NCBI GenBank assembly: GCA_021805735.1
Contig: JAJZEE010000028.1
Coordinates: 1 to 39,082 of the forward strand
Source: Bacillota bacterium
GTDB taxonomy: Bacteria; Bacillota; Bacilli; Alicyclobacillales; SLC66
Length of the DNA: 39,082 nucleotides
Direction: 5' to 3'
Numbering within the stretch: the first letter of the stretch is position 1; every line of letters starts with the position of its first letter. A model generated the notes under the pieces. That model saw only the letters and a program-made list of their open reading frames with translations. It made no database searches and was not told where the DNA came from. Positions 15,944 through 25,202 of the stretch are shown piece after piece. A program made the translations under genes and the position numbers.

Positions 15944-17343
15944 TAGGGTCGCATGGAAACGGCCATCTCCAGAGCCAGCAGCGGGCTCTGATAGCTCGCC
16001 ACGTCGTAAACCGTCTTACCGCGCGTCCACTCGACGGAACTGGAGTTTCCGCCTGGAGCCAGACGAGCCATGATCACCCCATTGACATCCGGCACGGGCA
16101 GAAAGTGCGTATGAAGATAGGCCACCATTTGTCGAGCCAAATTTACATTGGGCGCTGGCGTGAAATAATCGCCGAGTTCGATCGTCCAGCGACCCTCGCG
16201 CCAGACAATCACCGCGCTTCCTCTGGACTGGTAAACGACTCCTTGAATTCCGTTCCCCAAGTTGACGGCTCTTCGTACACCAACCAAAGGCAAAGGGGCG
16301 CGTACCGAACGCTGCGCCCAGATGGACGATTCAAACCCCATGCCCCCAAAACTGGCATACTCGGCCTGATATAAGTTTTTCAGTTTGGCGCTGTTGACAG
16401 GAACAGGCGACGGCAGGGCGTATATCCCGATGCCGTAATGATCGCGGTCGGCGACCGTCCGTGCAGAGATGGCCGCCGTGTGATTGGGAACCGCCAGAAA
16501 CGTTGGCGCCAGCAGCGGCACGGGCGGCGATTTGGTCAAAGGGTCCATGGCCTGCCGGATGACGGAAGGAAATCCGCCATGTTCCAGACTTGTGGTCGAT
16601 GCACTCCCGCCACGCGGCACACTTTGCGCAGCGCCCACCTCGGATGGTGCGGAAAACGGCAGTCCTGCGATCTCTCCACTGTACCCGCCTCGCATCTCGT
16701 TCCAGTATCCGGCGATCTTGATCGCTGTTTGGTTGGCGAGAAACTGGCCCGTTATCAGATCGAGCGCATACACCGGGTTGCCGTTGGCAGGATTGGGCGT
16801 GGCAAACGTCACGAAGTTGGCTGTGAAGCGCACCCACCAGACCGGTTGATTAAAGACGACCGCTTGCAGTGGGCGTCCGTTGTACGAAACGCCCACCATG
16901 AACAAACGGGGCTGATGCTGTGCATAGGCGGCTTTGTCATTGGCTGCGTTCTCGTAAACACTGAGTGTGAATGGCTTGCCATAGAGCGTACCTCTCCACG
17001 CATCCACTGTGTGAAACTCCTGCGCCGTATAGGGAATGACCTCGGTCGACGCAGTCTTAAACTGCACCCGAGCCTTATAGCCGCTCGGCAGTGCAGAAGG
17101 AGCGACCCGCGGCGACAGGCGCTCGATCTTCCCTTCGAACATCGGAAGCTTGCCCTGGACGCCCAGACTCGCCAACTCTTGCGCCGTCAATCCAGGACTG
17201 GTGGCAGGGGTTTGAAGTTCCGCTCGATTTGTTGCACGGTTGGCCGTAAAAGGCGGGTTGGCTGCGGTCGTTGCGCCTGTTCCGCAACCGGCCAGAATCA
17301 ACGCGAGAGACGCCTTTGTAAGAATGATGCCCATTCGCTTCAT
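15928..17343 (-). CDS. Lipoprotein of unknown function
   Basis: 471-residue exported lipoprotein: MKRMGIILTKASLALILAGC is a lipoprotein signal with lipobox LAGC and lipidated Cys20, followed by a Thr/Ala/Asn-rich linker. The mature part, with GTLYGKPFTLSVYENAAN, VVFNQPVWWVRF and REGRWTIELGDYF, belongs to no family I recognise; it looks beta-rich. AAGGGGA eight bases before the ATG at 17343 fixes the start; the frame extends 14 codons further up without a ribosome binding site. It converges on the Asp-box gene with a 16-base overlap, so transcription of one may interfere with the other. An envelope role is likely. Confidence 0.75.
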   Translation of the reverse strand: MKRMGIILTKASLALILAGCGTGATTAANPPFTANRATNRAELQTPATSPGLTAQELASLGVQGKLPMFEGKIERLSPRVAPSALPSGYKARVQFKTASTEVIPYTAQEFHTVDAWRGTLYGKPFTLSVYENAANDKAAYAQHQPRLFMVGVSYNGRPLQAVVFNQPVWWVRFTANFVTFATPNPANGNPVYALDLITGQFLANQTAIKIAGYWNEMRGGYSGEIAGLPFSAPSEVGAAQSVPRGGSASTTSLEHGGFPSVIRQAMDPLTKSPPVPLLAPTFLAVPNHTAAISARTVADRDHYGIGIYALPSPVPVNSAKLKNLYQAEYASFGGMGFESSIWAQRSVRAPLPLVGVRRAVNLGNGIQGVVYQSRGSAVIVWREGRWTIELGDYFTPAPNVNLARQMVAYLHTHFLPVPDVNGVIMARLAPGGNSSSVEWTRGKTVYDVASYQSPLLALEMAVSMRPYYAVG

Positions 17344-17692
17344 GTGAGGTTTCCCCTTGTGAACAACGGATTCTTGATGCGTCATTGACGATGCAACCCG
17401 TCAAAAGGTTACAAGATGAATACCGGTCCAACGTTCACGCAAGTATAGGTATGATATCCCTGCGAATGCAAAATATCCTCTCCAATCTGCCGAGCGCATC
17501 TCGCAAACTTTGAGGGAGTGGCGTTCGAGGAGACAGACAAGCAAACGGACAAACGACTTTTTCGGACAACGGATGCGAATCAAGCGACAACTCCAGCTGC
17601 GCTCCATTCGGGTCACGGGAGTTCATCGACAGCGAATGGTCAAGATTCTGGACATCAATCGTGACAAGAATGAAGCCTGTAACGTGTTCCAC
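17344..17692. other. Intergenic region between two minus-strand genes
   Basis: 349 bases without a convincing gene. On the minus strand a TATACT hexamer (17442-17447) with a TTGCAT-like -35 at 18-base spacing could be the promoter of the lipoprotein gene. Open frames here have no ribosome binding sites or recognisable products. Confidence 0.35.
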
Positions 17693-18637
17693 TCATCCGC
17701 CCTTGTTGAATTGGGGATTGACAGGAACCACTTCGCCACCGTGACAGATGACGGATACAATATCCTTGATCGCATCGACGACAACATCGGGTCTGTCTTC
17801 ATATACAGCGTGACCGGCGCCCGAGGCCGTAATTCTTTCTCCGTACTTCGACAAATTCGCCTGTTCTTCCATTAACTCTTGCCATATGCATTCAAGCAGT
17901 TCGGCTTCCTCACGCGGTGTACCATCATCCACAGCCTGAGCAGTAGAATAATCAGGATCTCTTCCAATCACCTTCATTGGAACCTGAGGAAACCCTCCTG
18001 CCTGACCAATCTCAGTCGCACAACGAGTCCAATTCTCTATTTCCGCTGCCATCGTCGCATATAAGTTCGGATTGCAGTAAAATCCCTTGATTTTCTGCTG
18101 AATCTCTGCCGGCCATTTGAAATGTAGCGCTCGCAACTCAGGATGGATCTCTTTCAGCAGTTGCGTCTGGCTCATCCTGGCATATTGCTTGCACCTTTGC
18201 ACCCACGCTGCATCCGAATCTCGGTCATCCGAAACGGGCAGCACCAGTTCGCTCAATCTATGCAAATGGACAGACGTCGAGTCAACCAAAATCAATCCCG
18301 CAACCTTTGATGGATACCTTACGGTGAAATGCTGTGCGCACAGCCCGCCATAGGAATGACCAACTAACACAATTGGGTCGATAATCTTCAACTGCTGCAA
18401 GGTTTTATAGAGTTTATCAGCGGCTTCCCCTGTTGTTCCAATTCCCGTGTAATCACTCTCTCCGCAACCCGCGCGATGCACCAAGAGAACTTGAAGGGAT
18501 TTTTCCAAACCACTTATGACTTCAATCCAATCATACAGGGAACACATCATGCCTGGGAGGATAGCAACTGTCGGCGTTCCTTCCCCACTCAACCACACCT
18601 CGATTGTTTCAGCCCCAACATCCACGATCTTGTGCAT
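17693..18637 (-). CDS. Alpha/beta hydrolase
   Basis: 314-residue alpha/beta-hydrolase-fold protein without a signal peptide. The oxyanion region is ILPGMMCSLYDW, the nucleophile elbow GHSYGG has the serine at about residue 95, and the catalytic histidine is probably in SGAGHAVYEDRPDVV near the C-terminus. The general shape (PGxxxSxxDW, HRAGCGES) matches the proline iminopeptidase/haloperoxidase-like group of esterases and peptidases; the substrate is unknown. AGGAGG nine bases before ATG 18637 fixes the start, so the longer open frame from 18682 is not used. It is a single-gene unit. Confidence 0.88.
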   Translation of the reverse strand: MHKIVDVGAETIEVWLSGEGTPTVAILPGMMCSLYDWIEVISGLEKSLQVLLVHRAGCGESDYTGIGTTGEAADKLYKTLQQLKIIDPIVLVGHSYGGLCAQHFTVRYPSKVAGLILVDSTSVHLHRLSELVLPVSDDRDSDAAWVQRCKQYARMSQTQLLKEIHPELRALHFKWPAEIQQKIKGFYCNPNLYATMAAEIENWTRCATEIGQAGGFPQVPMKVIGRDPDYSTAQAVDDGTPREEAELLECIWQELMEEQANLSKYGERITASGAGHAVYEDRPDVVVDAIKDIVSVICHGGEVVPVNPQFNKGG

Positions 18638-18989
18638 TTCAGTTTTCCTCCTGACAGCCTCCCCTTGCACGGTAAGAAACAACTGTAGAATTCAATTACT
18701 AAATGAAAAACACCCTCGTTCTCTGATCAACTGAAGTGGTCGAAGCAACGATCCACGGAAAAGCGGAGATGTTTTCTTATATGGTACGCAAACCTCAACA
18801 CAGAGATCAAGTCTGAAATATTCCTTGAACCTTTGATGGTGGCGCGCCAGCGGTGAGATTTTGCTTCGCAAAACTCAGACATGGGAGCCTATCCCTGAGC
18901 ATTCTGTGTACATCCACGCAAGGATGTAACCTCAAACGAGATTTCAACGTCTAACGTATATCTGCCGATACGCATCGGAGTGAGCGGAC
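18638..18989. other. Divergent intergenic region
   Basis: 352 bases between divergently transcribed genes. It contains a short hairpin (18855-18864 against 18868-18876, GAGATTTTGC-TTC-GCAAAACTC with one bulge) but no clear promoter pair, RNA gene or ORF. Confidence 0.3.
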
Positions 18990-20591
18990 ATGAACATCCG
19001 AAGGTCAACATTGAATCCAACCGCAGGCCAACCGCTGCGAGATCGCACGCGCGAGCATACCGCGCGGCCTCGCAAGACTGCGAAGGACTTCGGCGGCAGA
19101 TCTGTCCGTGCGAGACTTGCCCTCACGGGAGCGGCCTGCGTAACCGCGCTGCTGTTGCCGCCAGCGACGATCACAGTTGCATCGGCTCAATCCGCGGGTA
19201 CCCAGACTCTTCGTCTGTACAGCAACACCGTGCTCAAACCGAGGAACCCCATTCCACTGCCAGCGTTGCCCAACCTCGACAACCCTTGGTCAACCCGGAT
19301 TCCAACCGTCGTTGTGAAGGTTTCTTCCGCTGTGGAGATGGCAAAACCGGCTTCCCCTCCCCCCAGTGTGTTCGCGCCAGTTCCGGCGGGCGTTGCGAAT
19401 CGCCTGGCCGCCTACCTGTTTCCCGTCAATCAATGGGATTGGATGTACGTGATTGGACCGCGCGGGCTAAAAGGAAGCGCAGAGCTCGCAGCTGACGGAT
19501 CGGACGCCATTGTGCTGAAAAATAAGCATGCGCTCATCGAATTGGATACCCCCGGCGGATCTCCCATCACGGCCTTTGCCATGGCGGAACAGTTTCACCC
19601 AGCCGCCGGAAAGGCTTTGACCCATGCGGGGTTGGGGATCACGTATAGCCAGAGCGACTCACTGCGCCACAGCACCGTCCAGTATGAGTACCGCCACCGA
19701 TTGGCGCTGTTTGCGTTCGCAAGCCAAGGAGGCCAATCGGTGTACGGATACAATCTCTATGATCCATCGGGCCAAGCCATGAGGGTGAACCCATTCGGCC
19801 TCTCGGCCCAGTTTGTCTACGCGTCCGGCCGCACAGACGGCAACTTGGCCAAATGGGTCATGCAATCCGGTCTGTCTGCCCTGACCCACATCGGAGCCCC
19901 CGATCTCAGCGGCGCACCGATCAAGACAGCGACCGTCAGCGTATCGGCGGGGAATCGCGCCTATACCCTGCAGGCCCCCAAAGGTTTCAGCAGCTACGGC
20001 ATGGCAACGCTCACGCAATCAGGCGTGGCCTGGCTTCAGCAGCCGACATGGGTAGATACGGGATCGGGAATGCGGGCGAACATTCCTTCCGGACCCTTTT
20101 TCATCGATCTAAGCCCGCTGGATTCCAGAACACTGACGGTCGCGTCGCCCACACGACAGCTCGTTTCCATCCCGCCCTACATGTTGCCAGACGCCTCAAA
20201 TGTTCCGTGGTACACATCCGTCAACTTGCTTCGAACCGCTGGTCCAAACTGGTTGCTATACACCGCCACATATGCAGGCGTTGGAATGAACCAGCCGGCG
20301 GCCAATGACCTGTACGCGATTGACGTCGGTTCAGCGTCGAGCCGCCCCGTCCACATTACATCGTTTGTCTACGCCGGCGGCATGTTTTTCTCGGTGGGCG
20401 TTTATGGATCTTATGTGGTATACGATCAGTCCGGCATAACGGGCGCCAAGGGTGGTTTTTCGCATCACATCTGGCTGGTGGACCTGAACACGGGGAAACG
20501 GCGACACCTTCCCACCTCCGCCCTGAAAGGTTCCAGCGTTTCGGTCACGATTCATGGAAAGCGTGTGCATGTTCTCCTCTCGGGCGAATGA
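18990..20591 (+). CDS. Secreted protein of unknown family
   Basis: 533 residues. An Arg-rich N-terminus of about 40 residues (with DRTREHTARPRKTAKD) precedes a hydrophobic stretch, ALTGAACVTALLLPPATI, ending in SVASAQS-like residues that suggest signal peptidase cleavage near residue 66; the long n-region is unusual. A proline-rich segment (about 80-130, with PASPPPSVFAPVP) follows, then roughly 400 residues with LNTGKRRHLP, LYAIDVGSAS and similar strand-turn patterns that could be a beta-propeller. I do not recognise a family. GGAGTGA upstream supports the ATG. It lies alone upstream of an M20 dipeptidase gene with its own likely promoter. Confidence 0.72.
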   Translation: MNIRRSTLNPTAGQPLRDRTREHTARPRKTAKDFGGRSVRARLALTGAACVTALLLPPATITVASAQSAGTQTLRLYSNTVLKPRNPIPLPALPNLDNPWSTRIPTVVVKVSSAVEMAKPASPPPSVFAPVPAGVANRLAAYLFPVNQWDWMYVIGPRGLKGSAELAADGSDAIVLKNKHALIELDTPGGSPITAFAMAEQFHPAAGKALTHAGLGITYSQSDSLRHSTVQYEYRHRLALFAFASQGGQSVYGYNLYDPSGQAMRVNPFGLSAQFVYASGRTDGNLAKWVMQSGLSALTHIGAPDLSGAPIKTATVSVSAGNRAYTLQAPKGFSSYGMATLTQSGVAWLQQPTWVDTGSGMRANIPSGPFFIDLSPLDSRTLTVASPTRQLVSIPPYMLPDASNVPWYTSVNLLRTAGPNWLLYTATYAGVGMNQPAANDLYAIDVGSASSRPVHITSFVYAGGMFFSVGVYGSYVVYDQSGITGAKGGFSHHIWLVDLNTGKRRHLPTSALKGSSVSVTIHGKRVHVLLSGE

Positions 20592-20702
20592 GTCCGTAGA
20601 ACAACTCGCGTATCAGGATGCAGGATTTCTCGTGCCTTGCCTATATGATATATACTAAGACTGTCCAGAAAACTGAGAACGCTCGCCGGGGGGAGTTTCA
20701 TT

Positions 20703-22079
20703 GTGGCGGAATGGAAGGCATACCTAGACTCGAATCGAGACAAGTTTTTGGCTGAATTTATTGATTTCTTGCGAATTCCAAGCATTTCTACTCTTGCGCA
20801 ACATCGGGAGGATGTGCAAGCGGCCGCCGCTTGGCTTGTATCGCGAATGCAGCGTGCGGGCCTGGAAAACGTGGAAATTCTCCAAACAGACGGTCACCCC
20901 ATGGTTTACGCCGACTGGCTACACGCCGAGAATACTCCCACATTGTTGCTCTATGGACATTACGATGTCCAGCCTGCTGATCCATTGGAACTCTGGGAAA
21001 CACCCCCTTTTGATCCGGAGGTTCGCAACAGCCGTCTATACGCTCGCGGCGCAAGCGACATGAAAGGCAACGTGCTGCTCATGATCCAGGCGTGCGAGGC
21101 GCATCTCAGCACGAACGGCAGGTTGCCTGTTAACGTGAAGTTTCTCATCGAAGGGGAGGAGGAGATCGGCAGCCCATCCATGCCCAAATGGTTGACGAAC
21201 AATGCCGGCAAAGTCTCTTGCGACTTCGCAGCCAGTTCCGACTCAGCCCAAATCAGCGAAAAGGCGCCGACCGTCATCGTAGGCGCCAAGGGTACATGCG
21301 GGTTGCAAATTGACGTCAGGACAGCGCCGCGAGATCTGCATTCCGGTATAGGCGGAGGCATCGTTCACAACGCGCTGCACGTTCTCGCACAAATAATAGC
21401 CTCCATGCATGACGCGGACATGCATATCACCGTCGACGGATTTTACGATAACGTCGAAATGCCATCCCCAGAGGACCGGGAAATGTGCGCCCGCATGCCC
21501 TTGCATGATGATTTGCTGCGCGCAACGTTGGGTGTTGACAGCTTAATCAGCGAGCCAGGTTACAAGCCAATCGAATCGACGTGGTTTCGGCCAACACTGG
21601 AGGTCAATGGCATGTGGGGCGGATTTCAGGGAGACGGCGTAAAGACCATCGTTCCTTGTGAGGCGCACGCCAAGATAACTTGTCGCCTTGTGGCGGGTCA
21701 ACAACCGCACGACATTGTCGCGAAGATAAAGTCCCATATTGAGCGATGTACACCCAAGGGTGTCAACGTGACCGTTTCAGTCATGGCGGGAGCGGCCGAC
21801 CCCTACCTGATACCGGCAGGTCACCCGGCTCTGCAGGTTGCGGATCAGGCGCTGCGCGATGAAATGGGGTATACTCCAGTGCACTTTCGCATGGGTGCAA
21901 CCGTGCCGATTTTGGGCATATTGAAACAACGACTCGGTGTAGAGGTCGTATCGCTGGGTTTCGCTGGATTAAGCGACAACATCCATGCGCCTAACGAATC
22001 GGTTTCCCTCACCCTATATCACCTTGGACCGAAGGTGTACGCCCGCTTCCTTGAAGTGTTGGCTCTCTCAACCAGGTAG
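20703..22079 (+). CDS. M20 family dipeptidase (PepV/ArgE/CNDP-like)
   Basis: 458-residue di-zinc metallopeptidase of family M20. H86 and D88 (YGHYDVQPAD), the bridging D119 (GASDMKGN), the general-base/metal glutamates in IEGEEEIGSP (about 150-154), D180 and the C-terminal NIHAPNES histidine are all present; the lid domain carries the DLHSG motif. Such enzymes cleave dipeptides or acylated amino acids in the cytosol. Translation starts at GTG after GGGGGGAG. A TATACT hexamer at 20651-20656 may be its -10, without a good -35. A homologue of the same length lies convergent to it at 22235. Confidence 0.9.
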   Translation: MAEWKAYLDSNRDKFLAEFIDFLRIPSISTLAQHREDVQAAAAWLVSRMQRAGLENVEILQTDGHPMVYADWLHAENTPTLLLYGHYDVQPADPLELWETPPFDPEVRNSRLYARGASDMKGNVLLMIQACEAHLSTNGRLPVNVKFLIEGEEEIGSPSMPKWLTNNAGKVSCDFAASSDSAQISEKAPTVIVGAKGTCGLQIDVRTAPRDLHSGIGGGIVHNALHVLAQIIASMHDADMHITVDGFYDNVEMPSPEDREMCARMPLHDDLLRATLGVDSLISEPGYKPIESTWFRPTLEVNGMWGGFQGDGVKTIVPCEAHAKITCRLVAGQQPHDIVAKIKSHIERCTPKGVNVTVSVMAGAADPYLIPAGHPALQVADQALRDEMGYTPVHFRMGATVPILGILKQRLGVEVVSLGFAGLSDNIHAPNESVSLTLYHLGPKVYARFLEVLALSTR

Positions 22080-22087
22080 TCTTGCTT

Positions 22088-22115
22088 GTCAGCGGTGTCG
22101 TTGGACACCGCTGAC
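22088..22115. terminator. Perfect 12-bp stem-loop between the convergent M20 genes
   Basis: GTCAGCGGTGTC (22088-22099) and GACACCGCTGAC (22104-22115) pair perfectly around GTTG, nine bases after the stop codon of the first M20 gene. There is no T-run, so it is at best a weak intrinsic terminator; an mRNA 3'-end stabilising hairpin is equally possible. Confidence 0.45.
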
Positions 22116-22234
22116 GCGTATCCGCTTCCGCAATTCAAATGTGGCAGGCAGTTCGGAACATGGATGAGCAGAGTGTCTGCATGCGCTCTGTCGCGTGAGA
22201 AAATGAAGTCAAACGCTACTATGGCAACCTTGAT

Positions 22235-23611
22235 TCACTGCCGGAGAACTCCCGGCAATTCCTCCAGGTACATACAGACAACCTCTTGCAGCCAGTAGAA
22301 ATTCTCCAGGCGGAGGAATTCATTGGGCGCGTGGGCGCGTTCGTCTTTTTGTGAGGCGCCGACCGTAATGGTCTCTACCCCGAGCGTCTGTCGCAACATT
22401 CCCATCACAGGAACTGTTCCACCGCTGCGCTCAAATTTCACATGTTTCCCGGTCGTCTGTTCCAGGATGCGTTGGAGCGTCACAACGCTGGTATGTTCGG
22501 CTGGCAGTTGATAAGGATATGCCGACCCAGGCAGGTCTTCCACAAACACGTCGACGTAGTCGGGGGCCACTCGATAAATGTGGGCCTTTACGAGTTCTCG
22601 AATCTTCTCCGGGTCCTGATTCGCCGCCAATCGGCAGGTGATTTTCGCGAATGCTTCATGGGGTATGACCGTTTTGACGCCTTGCCCCTGAAAGCCGCCC
22701 CACATACCGTTGATCTCAAGAGTTGGGCGGGCAACAGATCGCTCGACGGGTGTATACTCAGGTTCTCCGAACGATGTTTTCACACCGGCCTGCCTCATGA
22801 CCGCGTCGAAGGCGGGTGTCATTTTCGCAATAACGTCGCGCTCCGCATCCGAAATGGACTTTACATCCTCATAGAACCCGTCAACTTGAATTCGACCTTC
22901 CTCGTCACGGAGCGACTCGAGGATGGAAATGAGGCCGTGCAGTGCATTGGGAGCATAGCCGCCGGCGCCGGAGTGGAGATCGACGTCCGCCGTCTTCACA
23001 CGCACCTGAAGTCCCGCTAATCCGCGGTTGCTGAGGCCAATTTGCGGTTGCTCCCGAGTGCCAATGCCGCCGTCGGCGCTGATGGTGAGATCGCACGCAA
23101 GCAGTTGCCTGTTCTGCTGGATGAAGCCGCCCAGTGACGGACTGCCAATCTCCTCTTCGCCTTCAATCAGAAATTTGATATTGACAGGCAGCATTCCCCT
23201 CGTTTGCAGCAACGCCTCGCACGCGACAATTGACAACAACACGTTTCCTTTCATATCCGAGGCCGCCCGCGCGTAAATCTTCCCGTCCTCGATGTGCGGA
23301 TGAAACGGGGGATGCATCCATAGTTCCAGCGGTTCCGCAGGCTGCACGTCAAAATGGCCGTAGATCAGTACGGTCGGTTTATCCGGCGATTCTATCCGCT
23401 CAGCGTACACCACCGGATGCCCCTTCGTCTCCATGATGCGAACATCGCTGATGCCCGCTCGACGAATACGATCCGCTGTCCACTGTGCAGCCCGCCTCAC
23501 ATCCTCCCCATGTTCCGGACTCGTCGATACACTGGGGATGCTAAGAAATTGAACGAGATCGTGTAGAAAAGTTTCCCGATGTTCCTCTAAGTACGATTTC
23601 CAGTGGCTCAT
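22235..23611 (-). CDS. M20 family dipeptidase, second copy
   Basis: 458-residue M20 metallopeptidase, a clear homologue of the neighbouring one with the same domain order: YGHFDVQPAEPLELW, RAASDMKGNVLL, IEGEEEIGSPS, a DLHSGAGG lid motif, GGTVPVMGMLRQTLGVE and AHAPNEF. The metal ligands and catalytic glutamate are all present, so it should be active. Sequence divergence from the first copy is large, pointing to an old duplication or separate acquisition. GGGGGTAGAAGGG upstream supports the ATG. It follows the small putative secreted gene by 15 bases and may be the last gene of a minus-strand unit starting near 26762. Confidence 0.9.
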   Translation of the reverse strand: MSHWKSYLEEHRETFLHDLVQFLSIPSVSTSPEHGEDVRRAAQWTADRIRRAGISDVRIMETKGHPVVYAERIESPDKPTVLIYGHFDVQPAEPLELWMHPPFHPHIEDGKIYARAASDMKGNVLLSIVACEALLQTRGMLPVNIKFLIEGEEEIGSPSLGGFIQQNRQLLACDLTISADGGIGTREQPQIGLSNRGLAGLQVRVKTADVDLHSGAGGYAPNALHGLISILESLRDEEGRIQVDGFYEDVKSISDAERDVIAKMTPAFDAVMRQAGVKTSFGEPEYTPVERSVARPTLEINGMWGGFQGQGVKTVIPHEAFAKITCRLAANQDPEKIRELVKAHIYRVAPDYVDVFVEDLPGSAYPYQLPAEHTSVVTLQRILEQTTGKHVKFERSGGTVPVMGMLRQTLGVETITVGASQKDERAHAPNEFLRLENFYWLQEVVCMYLEELPGVLRQ

Positions 23612-23626
23612 GCCCTTCTACCCCCA

Positions 23627-23986
23627 TTAGTCGGTCATTCCCCCGTCAAAGCAAAGATCCGGGATGTTGCCGTGGATCACGATCCGGACGATGCAGGAAA
23701 GAACGCCTTTGATTTTGTCTTTGCATCGTTCGGGTAGTAACATCGCTTGGCTCCGATGTCGTTGTATGATGTTCCATTCGACATGAGGATACAAAATCCC
23801 TTTTGGTTCCGGCTCGTCCGGGTTACGGATGAGTATCGCTTTTGCCCCGTTTGGCGGGTGATCATGTGTGCTGCAGTTCCACAGGTTTTGTACGGGCGCG
23901 GCAACCCCGCCAGCCCAAGCTGCGACAATCACTGCACAAACCACGAAGCCGCGAGACAGCCCGCCCATCTGGCGCCCGTGTTCCAT
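23627..23986 (-). CDS. Small putative secreted protein
   Basis: 119 codons. The N-terminus MGGLSRGFVVCAVIVAAWAGGVAA, from the second methionine, is a plausible Sec signal peptide (residues 7-30); the remaining about 90 residues are basic, with four cysteines, and match nothing I know. No ribosome binding site is visible at either possible start (23986 or 23968), so the call relies on the signal-like segment and on position: 70 bases after one minus-strand gene and 15 before the next. An overlapping shorter frame (23677-23928) on the same strand is a competing reading. Treat as uncertain. Confidence 0.4.
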   Translation of the reverse strand: MEHGRQMGGLSRGFVVCAVIVAAWAGGVAAPVQNLWNCSTHDHPPNGAKAILIRNPDEPEPKGILYPHVEWNIIQRHRSQAMLLPERCKDKIKGVLSCIVRIVIHGNIPDLCFDGGMTD

Positions 23987-24056
23987 TTATGTCCAGTTCA
24001 TCCTGCTCATTTTGACAGGTTCTCAGCAGCATCTCTAAAGTGCCCCTGCACCTTGA

Positions 24057-25175
24057 TCAAGTACTTGGTGAGGCGTGGTAGGCGCAGAGCTCAGCATCAA
24101 TATTGACGGTAAGGATCGTTCCTTCATATGCAATGGGTTCTTGGGTTGGAAATAGTGGAAGTTTCATGCTGTACAATATGTAGTACAGCGGTTGCAACGT
24201 GTTTGCAGAAAAGACTTGAATACCTGCACCGCCAGCCAGCACCACGCGCCCCTCGTCCACGATCGGCCAAAAATATAATGATCTCGTTGCCTTAACCTGT
24301 CCGAGAGGCCTTCCGCTCGTGGCGTCGATTTCCCACAAATGTCCTGTCGCGGTTGTCAGGTACACATGGTCCTGAACAACACTGACTCGCCCGGCGGTGA
24401 TATACGATTTGAAATGCAGTTTCCAGATGATGTGGCGGGTGACAGTTACGGCAGCCACAGTGTTGCCCGCCACTACAATTATGCTTCCGTCTGGGCCAGC
24501 CAAAGCTTGTGTAACTGGATCCGATGAAGTCGGGTATCCGGGATTGTAACTATAGAGTCGGTGACCGTCACGCATCAGACCGACCATTTGTCCATCGGCG
24601 AGTCCCAATAAAAGAGTATTTCGGACGGTCTGCACGGAGGAGATCGCTGATGGCTCCTCCTGAGACCATATCATTGCTCCACTGTCAGCCGCATACTGTG
24701 TCAGTCTGTGGCTGTTCCAAGCGACGTCCACATACCCTTGCGACACGTATAGGTGAGTAACCGCGCCAGGGAGAGTTTGTTTCCAAAGCAGACGACCGTC
24801 GGAGGATGAAAAAGCGGCCACGTCGCCCCCCTGTGAGACGACCGTGACTGTATCGTCAGCAGCCATGCATCCCCCGAAGTCAAATTGTCCAGGCAAAGGA
24901 ACTGCATTATGCCACAAAGCTTTGCCAGTCGCCATGTCAAAGGCGGATATCGAGGGATTATCCTGGAAGCTCGCGACGATGGCCCGATTGCCTGACTGAA
25001 TCAACCCATTGCCAGATCCATTCAAAAAAGCTCCCCACTGCTGATTCAATGGCAGCGCAATCAGGAACGGCGCCACCGTAGGGGTCGATGCATGAACCGC
25101 CGTGATCGTGTTGAACAGTGCGAACAATCCGCACGCTATAGCAAGGAGGGAGACGTTTCGCGCTGTGTTCTTCAT
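24057..25175 (-). CDS. Secreted PQQ-like beta-propeller protein
   Basis: 372 residues: signal peptide 1-29 (LLAIACGLFALFNTITAVHA), then repeats of the PQQ-enzyme/BamB type with the usual TG-x-x-x-W ends: DMATGKALWHNAV, SSDGRLLWKQTL, DSGAMIWSQEE, RHIIWKLHF and EIDATSGRPLGQV. No quinoprotein catalytic residues can be identified, so a binding or scaffold role is likelier than a dehydrogenase. It is 27 bases downstream of another propeller gene in the same direction, and the two are probably co-transcribed. AAGGAGGT lies about 20 bases ahead of the ATG, long for a ribosome binding site, with GGGGTG closer. Confidence 0.8.
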   Translation of the reverse strand: MKNTARNVSLLAIACGLFALFNTITAVHASTPTVAPFLIALPLNQQWGAFLNGSGNGLIQSGNRAIVASFQDNPSISAFDMATGKALWHNAVPLPGQFDFGGCMAADDTVTVVSQGGDVAAFSSSDGRLLWKQTLPGAVTHLYVSQGYVDVAWNSHRLTQYAADSGAMIWSQEEPSAISSVQTVRNTLLLGLADGQMVGLMRDGHRLYSYNPGYPTSSDPVTQALAGPDGSIIVVAGNTVAAVTVTRHIIWKLHFKSYITAGRVSVVQDHVYLTTATGHLWEIDATSGRPLGQVKATRSLYFWPIVDEGRVVLAGGAGIQVFSANTLQPLYYILYSMKLPLFPTQEPIAYEGTILTVNIDAELCAYHASPST

Positions 25176-25202
25176 ACAAGTTTCACCCCAGTACCTCCTT
25201 AT

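Noticed and set aside
17435-17692. 85-codon minus-strand ORF after the alpha/beta hydrolase
   Set aside because: Composition does not look protein-like, it has no ribosome binding site and no known relative.
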